Positions 6,831 through 12,530 of a stretch of DNA of 12,530 nucleotides are shown one piece after another. Under the pieces are notes generated by a model that was given only the letters and a program-made list of their open reading frames with translations, did no database searches and was not told the origin of the DNA. The stretch covers positions 1-12,530 of the forward strand of contig DATJYN010000110.1 in NCBI GenBank assembly GCA_035499575.1, read 5' to 3'. This DNA is from RBG-16-66-20 sp035499575 (lineage in GTDB: Bacteria; Pseudomonadota; Gammaproteobacteria; Burkholderiales; SG8-39). Position numbers and translations under genes: made by a program. Within the stretch, counting starts at the first letter, position 1, and every line of letters begins with the position of its first letter.

Positions 6831-7711
6831 TGCTGGGTTTCATCGGCCTGGGAGTGATGGGCGCGCCGATCTGCCGCAACCTGGCGGCGAAATCGGGCCA
6901 GGAAGTGCGCGCCTTCGACAGCGACCTGGAAGCGCTCGCGCAGCTGGACGAACCCGGGGTTTCGCCGGCCGAATCGATCCGCGACGTCGCCGAGCACGCC
7001 GACATCGTGTTCCTCTCGCTGCCCGGCAGCCCGCAGGTGAACGCGGTCTGCCTGGGCGCCGGCAGCCTGCTCACCTTCCTGAAGCCCGGCGGCCTGGTGG
7101 TGGACCTGTCCACCACGCCCGTCAGCCTCGCGCGCGACATCAGCGCGCGCTTCTCGGCGCGCGGCATACAGTTCGCGGATGCGCCCGTGGCGCGCACGCG
7201 CCAGGCGGCGGTGGAGGGCACGCTGTTGGCGATGGTGGGCGCCAACGAACAAGTGTTCGCACGCATCAAGCCGCTGCTGGAATGTTTTGCAAGCGACGTC
7301 ACGCTGTGCGGCGGTCCGGGCGCCGGCCAGGCGATGAAGATCGTCAACAACATGGTGCTGTTCCAGAACGTGGTGGCGATCGCCGAGGCGCTGGCGCTGG
7401 TCGGTCACGCCGGCATCGACTCGGAGCTCGCGTTCGAGGTGCTCTCCAAGGGCTCGGCCGACAGCTTCGCGCTGCGCAACCACGGCATGAAGGCGATGCT
7501 GAAGGGCGACTACCCGGAGCGCGCCTTTTCCTCCGAGTACGCGCTCAAGGACATCCGCTACGCCCTGCGCCTCGCCGAGGAGGCCGGGCTGTTCCTGCAC
7601 GGCGCCGACAACGCCAAGGAGATCATCAAGAAAGCGATCCGCGCCGGCTACGGCAAGGAGTATTTCCCGGCGCTCGCCAAGGTGATCGCGGGCAAGAAAA
7701 AGGGCGGCTGA
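6830..7711 (+). CDS. NAD(P)-dependent beta-hydroxyacid dehydrogenase, 3-hydroxyisobutyrate dehydrogenase family
   Basis: Oxidoreductase of the 3-hydroxyisobutyrate dehydrogenase / tartronate semialdehyde reductase family, which interconverts beta-hydroxyacids and semialdehydes. The protein has 293 residues from the ATG at 6830, or one more from 6827; normal length. The Rossmann motif GLGVMG is at 6-11, the substrate-binding segment DAPVARTRQAAVEGTL replaces the common DAPVSGG motif, and K170 in AMKIVNN is the catalytic lysine. The carboxy helical domain starts near 165. The DAPVARTR variant suggests a substrate unlike plain 3-hydroxyisobutyrate. The gene overlaps the acyl-CoA synthetase stop and has the strongest Shine-Dalgarno of the cluster. 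It is probably the last metabolic gene of the operon. Cytoplasmic. Confidence 0.92.
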   Translation: MLGFIGLGVMGAPICRNLAAKSGQEVRAFDSDLEALAQLDEPGVSPAESIRDVAEHADIVFLSLPGSPQVNAVCLGAGSLLTFLKPGGLVVDLSTTPVSLARDISARFSARGIQFADAPVARTRQAAVEGTLLAMVGANEQVFARIKPLLECFASDVTLCGGPGAGQAMKIVNNMVLFQNVVAIAEALALVGHAGIDSELAFEVLSKGSADSFALRNHGMKAMLKGDYPERAFSSEYALKDIRYALRLAEEAGLFLHGADNAKEIIKKAIRAGYGKEYFPALAKVIAGKKKGG

Positions 7712-7714
7712 AGG

Positions 7715-8476
7715 ATGGGCCGCAGGGCATTTTCGCGCTGGCAGGCCGCCGGCACGCACCTGCTGATCAGCCTGGCGATCGCCGCGGCGATCGTCACTCT
7801 GATGCTCCTGCTCTGGTACCCGCAGCCGCTGTTCCAGGCAGCCGGCGGGCATGACCTGCTGTTCATCATGGTGGCGGTCGACGTCACGATCGGTCCGCTG
7901 TGCACGCTGGTGGTGTTCAAGGCCGGCAAGCGCGGCATGAAGTTCGACCTCGTGGTGATCGGCGTGCTGCAGCTCCTGGCGCTCGTGTACGGCTGCTACA
8001 TCGTGGCGCTGGCACGGCCCGCCTTCATCGTCTTCGTCAAGGACCGGTTCGAGCTGGCGACGGCGGTGGACATCGCCGCCGACGAGCTTGCTGCAGCGAA
8101 GTATCCGGAATTCCGCTCGCTGCCCTGGACCGGGCCGCTGCTGGTCGCGGCCGACTTTCCCGCGGACCCTGCCGAGCGCCAGAAGCTGGTGAAGCTCGCG
8201 ATGCTGGGCCTCGACCTGCAGAATTTTCCGCGCTATTTCGTGCCTTATGCGGCGCGCGCGAAGGAGGTGCTGGCCAGGGCCGTGACGGTGGCGAAATTGC
8301 GCGCAGACGAGCCGGTTACGGCCCGGGCGGTCGACGCGTACCTCGCCGAATCGGGCAGGAAGGAGGATGAGGTCCGCTGCCTGCTGCTGCGCACGCGCTT
8401 CGCCTGGGTCGCGGTGCTGGTGGATCCAAAGACCGCGCAGCCGGTGAAAATGCTGCTCGGCGAGAAAATCAGTTGA
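7715..8476 (+). CDS. TfpX/TfpZ family type IV pilin accessory membrane protein
   Basis: Inner-membrane protein of the TfpX/TfpZ family, known in Pseudomonas as accessory proteins encoded next to particular type IV pilin alleles. It has 253 residues. Three hydrophobic segments lie at about 14-34, 48-68 and 78-100, followed by a soluble carboxy-terminal domain of about 150 residues. Family hallmarks are the amino-terminal RWQAAGTHLLISL, the WYPQPLF segment, VAVDVTIGPLCTLVVF, and FIVFVKDRFEL after the third segment. No pilin or other pilus gene is in the window, and the gene sits 3 bases after a dehydrogenase, so it may be transcribed with the catabolic operon without a functional link. The ribosome binding site is weak (AAAGGG about 10 bases upstream). 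The family call is from recognition of the pattern; its role here is unknown. Confidence 0.82.
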   Translation: MGRRAFSRWQAAGTHLLISLAIAAAIVTLMLLLWYPQPLFQAAGGHDLLFIMVAVDVTIGPLCTLVVFKAGKRGMKFDLVVIGVLQLLALVYGCYIVALARPAFIVFVKDRFELATAVDIAADELAAAKYPEFRSLPWTGPLLVAADFPADPAERQKLVKLAMLGLDLQNFPRYFVPYAARAKEVLARAVTVAKLRADEPVTARAVDAYLAESGRKEDEVRCLLLRTRFAWVAVLVDPKTAQPVKMLLGEKIS

Positions 8477-8478
8477 CG

Positions 8479-8484
8479 TAAAAT
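8479..8484 (+). promoter_or_regulatory. possible -10 element for the peroxiredoxin gene
   Basis: TAAAAT lies just after the TfpX/TfpZ stop and would give a leader of about 19 bases containing the Shine-Dalgarno. The TTGACG directly before it abuts the hexamer, so it cannot be its -35, and no other -35 is clear. Weak evidence of separate transcription. Confidence 0.25.
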
Positions 8485-8496
8485 GGCGCCTCACTG

Positions 8497-8503
8497 AAGG
8501 AGA
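8497..8503 (+). promoter_or_regulatory. ribosome binding site for the GTG start of peroxiredoxin
   Basis: AAGGAGA is followed after 6 bases by GTG at 8510. Translation from it begins MTIRIGDEAPNF, the exact expected amino end for the Prx6 family, so the GTG start is secure. Confidence 0.75.
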
Positions 8504-8509
8504 ATCATC

Positions 8510-9163
8510 GTGACCATACGCATCGGCGACGAAGCACCCAATTTCACGGCTGAAACCACCGAGGGCAAGATCGACTTCCACCAGTGGATCGGCGACAAGT
8601 GGGCGATCCTGTTCTCGCACCCGAAGGATTTCACGCCCGTCTGCACCACCGAGCTGGGCTACATGGCGGGCCTCAAGCCCGAGTTCGACAAGCGCAACAC
8701 CAGGATCATCGGCCTGTCCAACGACCCGGTGAGCGACCACGGCAAGTGGGCGGGGGACATCAAGGAAACCCAGGGCCACGCGGTCAACTACCCGGTGATC
8801 GGCGGCGAAGACCTGAAGGTGGCCAAGCTCTACGACATGATCCATCCGAATGCGGCCCCGGGTCCGCGCACCGCCGCCGACAACGCCACCATCCGCTCGG
8901 TGTTCATCATCGGGCCCGACAAGAAGGTGAAGGCCATGCTCGTCTACCCGATGAGCGCGGGACGCAACTTCGACGAGGTGCTGCGGCTGCTCGACGCGTT
9001 GCAGATGAACGCCAAGCACGGCGTCGCCACGCCGGTGAACTGGAAGCCCGGTCAGGACGTCATCATTCCGCCCTCGGTGTCGGACGAAGACGCGAAGAAG
9101 AAATTCCCGCAGGGCTTCAAGACGCTGAAGCCCTACCTGCGGACGGTGAAGCTGCCCGGCTAG
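8510..9163 (+). CDS. 1-Cys peroxiredoxin, Prx6 family
   Basis: Cytoplasmic thiol peroxidase that reduces hydrogen peroxide and organic hydroperoxides. It has 217 residues, standard for the Prx6 branch. The thioredoxin-fold domain covers about 1-165 and contains the peroxidatic cysteine C45 in DFTPVCTTELG. The Prx6-type carboxy-terminal domain follows, with the family sequence TPVNWKPGQDVIIPP. C45 is the only cysteine in the protein, so it must be resolved by an external thiol. The GTG start is supported by AAGGAGA. It overlaps the convergent binding-protein gene by four bases. No OxyR site was recognised. It may protect against peroxide made by neighbouring oxidative metabolism, but that is conjecture. 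Confidence 0.95.
   Translation: MTIRIGDEAPNFTAETTEGKIDFHQWIGDKWAILFSHPKDFTPVCTTELGYMAGLKPEFDKRNTRIIGLSNDPVSDHGKWAGDIKETQGHAVNYPVIGGEDLKVAKLYDMIHPNAAPGPRTAADNATIRSVFIIGPDKKVKAMLVYPMSAGRNFDEVLRLLDALQMNAKHGVATPVNWKPGQDVIIPPSVSDEDAKKKFPQGFKTLKPYLRTVKLPG
9160..9163. other. palindromic CTAG shared as stop codons by two convergent genes
   Basis: The plus-strand peroxiredoxin ends in TAG at 9161-9163 and the minus-strand Bug gene ends in TAG read from 9162 to 9160. The two coding regions therefore overlap by four bases with no room for an intergenic terminator. Confidence 0.9.
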
Positions 9164-10140
9164 TCGACGACGATATTCGCCTCGCGCGCGACCTTGCGCC
9201 ACTTCTCGACGTCGGCACGCACATAGGCGTCGAAGTCCGCCTGGCTCATTTCCCAGACGTCCGCGCCCATGCTGCGGTAGCGCTCGCGCACGCCGCTGTT
9301 GCCGAGCGCTTTGCGCAGCGCGTCGTGCAGTTTTGCCACGATGGCGGGCGGGGTGCCCGCGGGCGCGAAGATGCCCGTATAGGTGCCGGCCTCATAGCCC
9401 TTGACGCCGGATTCATCGAGCGTCGGCACGTTGGGCAGCAGTGGCGAGCGCGTCAGCGACGTCACGGCGAGCGCTTTGATGCGTCCGCCGCGGATATGGT
9501 CGATCGACGCGGTGAGCTGGTCCATCATGGTTTCGACCTGGCTGCCGAGCAGGTCGGTGATTGCGGGGCCGCTGCCCTTGTAGGGGATGTGCAGCAGCGG
9601 CAGTTTCGCCTGGCGGATCAGCAGCTCGATGGCAAGATGGTTGGAAGAGCCGCTGCCGGCCGAAGCGATGCTGACCGGCGAGCCCTTCGTTTTCACGTAG
9701 GCGACGAATTCGGCGTAGGTCGCAACCGGCGTCTTGGGCGCCGCGGTGAGCACGATCGGCACGTACTGGATGGCGCCGACGGCGATGAAATCCTTCAGCG
9801 GGTCGTAGCTGATGGTCTTGAACACCGCCGGAGCGCTCGAAATGGTGCCGCTCGAACCCAGCAGCAGGGTATAGCCGTCGGGCGGCGATTTCGCGACCTG
9901 CCCCGAGCCGATGGTGCCGCCAGCGCCAGGGCGGTTGTCCACGATTACCTGTTGGCCTAGTGCTTCGCCGAGCGCCGGGGCGACGGTGCGCGCCGTGATG
10001 TCGACGTTGCCGCTCGGCGGCCACGGCACCACGATATGCACCGGGCGATTGGGAAATTCTTGCGCTGCAGCATCGAGGATGCATCCCACGCAAAGTAAGA
10101 ATGTCGTCAGAAAGCTGGCAAACCGGAACAGGTAGGTCAT
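9160..10140 (-). CDS. Bug-family periplasmic solute-binding protein (tripartite tricarboxylate transporter type)
   Basis: Extracytoplasmic binding protein of the Bug/TctC family, which captures carboxylates, amino acids or aromatic acids for a TctAB-type transporter. It has 326 residues. The start at 10140 is chosen over the in-frame ATG at 10164 because AGGAGAG lies 3 bases before it and the product then begins with a signal peptide: hydrophobic residues about 8-22, probable cleavage after AAA near residue 26. Family hallmarks are FPNRPVHIVVPWPPSG at 29-43, VIVDNRPGAGGTIG at 65-78, PPDGYTLLLG, a central PYKGSGPAITDLLG segment, and LPNVPTLDESG. No tctA or tctB is in the window, as is common for the large orphan Bug repertoires of Burkholderiales. 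It is divergent from the IorAB-like genes, so its ligand may be related to their substrate; this is inference. Confidence 0.93.
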   Translation of the reverse strand: MTYLFRFASFLTTFLLCVGCILDAAAQEFPNRPVHIVVPWPPSGNVDITARTVAPALGEALGQQVIVDNRPGAGGTIGSGQVAKSPPDGYTLLLGSSGTISSAPAVFKTISYDPLKDFIAVGAIQYVPIVLTAAPKTPVATYAEFVAYVKTKGSPVSIASAGSGSSNHLAIELLIRQAKLPLLHIPYKGSGPAITDLLGSQVETMMDQLTASIDHIRGGRIKALAVTSLTRSPLLPNVPTLDESGVKGYEAGTYTGIFAPAGTPPAIVAKLHDALRKALGNSGVRERYRSMGADVWEMSQADFDAYVRADVEKWRKVAREANIVVD

Positions 10141-10143
10141 TTT

Positions 10144-10150
10144 CTCTCCT
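10144..10150 (-). promoter_or_regulatory. ribosome binding site of the Bug-family gene
   Basis: On the minus strand AGGAGAG is followed by AAA and the ATG at 10140. It favours this start over the ATG at 10164, which would add eight charged residues before the signal peptide. Confidence 0.65.
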
Positions 10151-10162
10151 CGCTCGAAGCGC

Positions 10163-10189
10163 ATAATAGGCGAACAAGAAGAATATCAA
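10163..10189 (-). promoter_or_regulatory. possible promoter for the Bug-family gene
   Basis: On the minus strand TTGATA (10184-10189) and TATTAT (10163-10168) are separated by 15 bases, in an A/T-rich patch between the divergent genes. The hexamers are good but the spacer is short. The two genes' promoters must share this 72-base region. Confidence 0.35.
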
Positions 10190-10200
10190 TCGTCCCTATC

Positions 10201-10207
10201 AAGGAGG
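10201..10207 (+). promoter_or_regulatory. AAGGAGG ribosome binding site of the 2Fe-2S subunit gene
   Basis: A full-length Shine-Dalgarno lies 5 bases before the ATG at 10213. The spacing is near ideal and predicts strong translation. Confidence 0.75.
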
Positions 10208-10212
10208 CACGC

Positions 10213-10668
10213 ATGGCCAGGCTAGAAGTCAATGGCAAGTCCCTTAACGTCGACGCGGATCCGAGCACACCGCTGCTCTGGGTGATCCGCGACACGCTCG
10301 GCATGACCGGCACGAAGTTCGGCTGCGGCGCGCAGTTGTGCGGCGCCTGCACCGTTCACCTCGACGGCAAGCCGGTGCGCTCCTGCGGCACGCCGCTGTC
10401 GGCGGCGCTCGGCAAGAAGGTCACCACCATCGAGGGCGTCACCGCCTCCGCGGCCGGCAAGAAGGTGCAGGCCGCCTGGGCCGAACTTGACGTGCCGCAA
10501 TGCGGCTACTGTCAATCCGGGCAGATCATGAGCGCGACTGCGCTGCTCACCGAGAAGCCCACGCCTACCGACGCAGACATCGACAGTGCCATGGCGGGCA
10601 ACATCTGCCGCTGTGGAACCTATCCGCGCATTCGCGCGGCGATCCACAAAGCCGCGAAGGGGGCCTGA
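10213..10668 (+). CDS. 2Fe-2S subunit of a molybdenum hydroxylase (IorA-like)
   Basis: Small electron-transfer subunit of a xanthine-oxidase-family dehydrogenase, closest in pattern to isoquinoline 1-oxidoreductase alpha subunit IorA and related aldehyde or N-heterocycle dehydrogenases. It has 151 residues, full length. The plant-ferredoxin-type cluster is held by C38, C43, C46 and C58 (GCGAQLCGAC and RSC). The second cluster is held by C97, C100, C132 and C134 (CGYCQSG and CRCG). All eight cysteines are present. It is followed after 2 bases by the molybdopterin subunit. No FAD subunit is seen, which fits the IorAB type, where electrons go to a cytochrome rather than NAD. It carries no signal of its own and would be co-exported with its Tat-bearing partner. 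Confidence 0.94.
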   Translation: MARLEVNGKSLNVDADPSTPLLWVIRDTLGMTGTKFGCGAQLCGACTVHLDGKPVRSCGTPLSAALGKKVTTIEGVTASAAGKKVQAAWAELDVPQCGYCQSGQIMSATALLTEKPTPTDADIDSAMAGNICRCGTYPRIRAAIHKAAKGA

Positions 10669-10670
10669 TC

Positions 10671-12530
10671 ATGAGCCAGCTCAAGAACCCGACCCGCCGC
10701 AAGTTCATGCAATCCAGCGCCGCCGCGGGCGGCGCCCTCGTCATCGGCGTTTCGCTGCCCGGCTTCGTGCGCAACGCACAGGCCGCCACCGACTCCGTGA
10801 TGAACGCCTGGATCCGCATCGGCAGCGATAACAGCGTCACCATCCTCTGCGCGCGCTCCGAAATGGGCCAGGGCGTGGCGGTGGCGTTGCCGACGCTGGT
10901 CGCCGAGGAGCTCGAAGTCGATATCCACAAGGTCAAGGTCGACTTTGCGCCGCCGGGCGAGGACTACATCAACTCCATGCTGGGCGGCCAGATCACCGGC
11001 GGCTCGACTTCCGTGCGCGACGGCTGGGTGAAACTGCGCGAAGGAGGCGCGAAAGCGCGCGTGATGCTGACGGAGGCTGCGGCGCAGAAATGGGGCGTCG
11101 ATGCTTCCAAGTGCACGGCCGCCAACGGCATGATCATGGGCCCGGGCGGCAAGAAGGCGACCTACGGCTCGCTCGCGGAAGCCGCGTCGAAACTGACGCC
11201 GCCGAAGGAAGTGGCGCTGAAGGATCCGTCGAAGTGGCGCTATGTCGGCAAGCCGATGAAGCGCCTGGATACGGCGGCCAAGATCTCCGGCAAGGCCACG
11301 TTCGGCATCGATGTGAAGCTGCCCGGCATGCTGTACGCCTCGCTGGCGCAGTGCCCGGTGATCGGCGGCAAGGCGACGGCGGTGGACGACGCGAAGGCGA
11401 AGTCCATGCCCGGCGTGAAGCACGTCGTGAAGATCACCGATGGCGTGGCCGTGGTGGCCGACAGCTGGTGGCAGGCGAAGCAGGCGCGCGACGCGCTCAA
11501 CATCACCTGGGACGAGGGTCCGGGCAAGTCGGTCAGCACCGAGGGCGTGTTCAAAGGCCTCGCTGCGGCGATGTCCAACAAGTCCGCCAGCATCAAGCAG
11601 CAAGGCGACGTTGCGGGCGCGATGAAGTCCGCCGCCAAGACGGTCGAGGCGACCTACGAGATGCCGTTCCTGTCGCACTCGCCGCTGGAGCCGATGAACT
11701 TCACCGCCGACGTGCGCAAGGATTCGGCGCTGCTGATCGGCTCGATCCAGTTCCAGCAGTTGGCGATGGGCATGGCGGCCGCAATCACCGGCCTGAAGCC
11801 CGAGCAGATCACCATCAAGACCACCTACCTGGGCGGCGGCTTCGGCCGGCGCATCGACTGCGACTACTTCGCGCAGGCGGTGGAAATCTCGAAGGCGATC
11901 GGCGCACCGGTGAAGCTGATCTGGACGCGCGAAGACGACATGACGCACGACTTCTACCGCCCGGCAAGCCTTACGCAGATGTCGGCCGGCCTGGATGCGA
12001 GCGGCATGCCGACGGCGCTGTCGTTCAAGATGAGTTCGCCTTCGGTGACCTCGCGCCTGTTCCCGCCGCTCGTCAAGGACGGCGTGGACCCGCTGATGAC
12101 CGAGGCGATCCTCGTTCCCTACGACATTCCGAACCAGTCGGTCGGCACGGTGATCCACGACACGGGGCTCAGGGTCGGCTACCTGCGCTCGGTGTCGCAC
12201 GCGCTCAACGTGTTCGCCAACGAGTCGTTCATCGACGAGATGGCGGCCGCCGCCGGCAAGGATCCGTACCAGTACCGGATGTCGCTGCTCTCCAAGCAGC
12301 CGCGTTTCGCCAACGTGCTGAAGCTGGCCGCCGACAAGGCGGGCTGGGGCAAGCCGCTGCCGAAGGGCCGTGCGCGCGGCATCGGCCTCATGGAAGGGTA
12401 CGAGACCTACATGGCGCAAGTGGTCGAGGCATCGGTGGACGGCGGCAAGATCAAGGTGCACCGCGTGGTGGTGGCGGTGGACCTCGGCCAGATGGTCAAT
12501 CCGAACATCGTGCGGCAGCAGCTCGAGTCG
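10671..12530 (+). CDS. Molybdopterin-binding subunit of an IorB-like dehydrogenase (partial, runs off right edge)
   Basis: Large catalytic subunit of an isoquinoline 1-oxidoreductase / aldehyde-dehydrogenase-type molybdenum enzyme. 620 codons are open from the ATG at 10671 to the window end; full-length relatives are about 720-750 residues. The amino end carries a Tat signal: TRRKFMQSSAAAGG at 8-21, a hydrophobic stretch, and a likely cleavage site after QAA near residue 39. So the enzyme is probably periplasmic. Conserved segments include EMGQGVAVALPTLVAEEL, SHSPLEPMNF, and the pterin-binding GGGFGRR at 388-394, all typical of the IorB branch. The catalytic glutamate expected near the carboxy end lies beyond the window. 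The start lies 2 bases after the 2Fe-2S gene stop. The substrate could be an aldehyde or an N-heterocycle and cannot be told from this part. Confidence 0.93.
   Translation, partial: MSQLKNPTRRKFMQSSAAAGGALVIGVSLPGFVRNAQAATDSVMNAWIRIGSDNSVTILCARSEMGQGVAVALPTLVAEELEVDIHKVKVDFAPPGEDYINSMLGGQITGGSTSVRDGWVKLREGGAKARVMLTEAAAQKWGVDASKCTAANGMIMGPGGKKATYGSLAEAASKLTPPKEVALKDPSKWRYVGKPMKRLDTAAKISGKATFGIDVKLPGMLYASLAQCPVIGGKATAVDDAKAKSMPGVKHVVKITDGVAVVADSWWQAKQARDALNITWDEGPGKSVSTEGVFKGLAAAMSNKSASIKQQGDVAGAMKSAAKTVEATYEMPFLSHSPLEPMNFTADVRKDSALLIGSIQFQQLAMGMAAAITGLKPEQITIKTTYLGGGFGRRIDCDYFAQAVEISKAIGAPVKLIWTREDDMTHDFYRPASLTQMSAGLDASGMPTALSFKMSSPSVTSRLFPPLVKDGVDPLMTEAILVPYDIPNQSVGTVIHDTGLRVGYLRSVSHALNVFANESFIDEMAAAAGKDPYQYRMSLLSKQPRFANVLKLAADKAGWGKPLPKGRARGIGLMEGYETYMAQVVEASVDGGKIKVHRVVVAVDLGQMVNPNIVRQQLES

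Noticed and set aside
6656..9202. An 848-codon open frame on the minus strand, antisense to the dehydrogenase, TfpX/TfpZ and peroxiredoxin genes
   Set aside because: It is a shadow of GC-rich codon bias: rich in His, Arg, Ala and Gly with no recognisable domain, and it covers three clear genes on the other strand.
10141..10212. A small RNA or regulator binding palindrome between the divergent genes
   Set aside because: Only promoter-like hexamers and the two ribosome binding sites are visible; no convincing inverted repeat.

Overview
The window is GC-rich, densely coding DNA from a free-living bacterium. It is most likely a betaproteobacterium of the Burkholderiales type. The inference rests on family content: a Bug-type solute-binding protein, a TfpX/TfpZ pilin accessory protein, an IorAB-like molybdenum hydroxylase, and strong G/C bias at third codon positions with TTG and GTG starts. 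No RNA gene, insertion sequence, CRISPR array or clear long repeat was seen, and no intergenic gap exceeds about 85 bases.

Layout: (1) 3-914, minus: a DapA/NAL-family lyase whose stop codon lies just off the left edge. (2) 997-7711, plus: six tightly packed metabolic genes. These are the large and small subunits of a split aconitase X, a class II aldolase/adducin-family protein, an MmgE/PrpD-family protein, a one-chain NDP-forming acyl-CoA synthetase, and a 3-hydroxyisobutyrate-dehydrogenase-family oxidoreductase. Gaps within this run range from small overlaps to 29 bases. (3) 7715-8476: an apparently orphan TfpX/TfpZ membrane protein. (4) 8510-9163: a 1-Cys peroxiredoxin. (5) 9160-10140, minus: a periplasmic Bug-type binding protein, convergent with the peroxiredoxin and sharing a CTAG that stops both genes. 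(6) 10213 to the right edge, plus: a 2Fe-2S subunit and a Tat-exported molybdopterin subunit of an IorAB-type dehydrogenase, the latter cut by the window end.

The centre looks like an uncharacterised catabolic operon for a hydroxylated or branched carboxylic acid. It has two hydro-lyase-type enzymes (aconitase X and MmgE/PrpD), one or two C-C lyases (class II aldolase and the divergent DapA-like protein), a CoA-activating ligase, and a beta-hydroxyacid dehydrogenase. The families are clear; the substrate is not readable from sequence. The Bug protein and the exported molybdenum hydroxylase could supply or pre-oxidise organic acids or aromatics, but a link to the operon is only inference.

The most notable observations are the substrate-undefined aconitase X/PrpD/ligase cluster, a small aconitase X subunit that seems to lack the usual serine-rich loop, and an in-phase T-run slippery site at the domain junction of the acyl-CoA synthetase. 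Also noted are a possible leaderless promoter inside the operon and the shared stop codons at 9160-9163.
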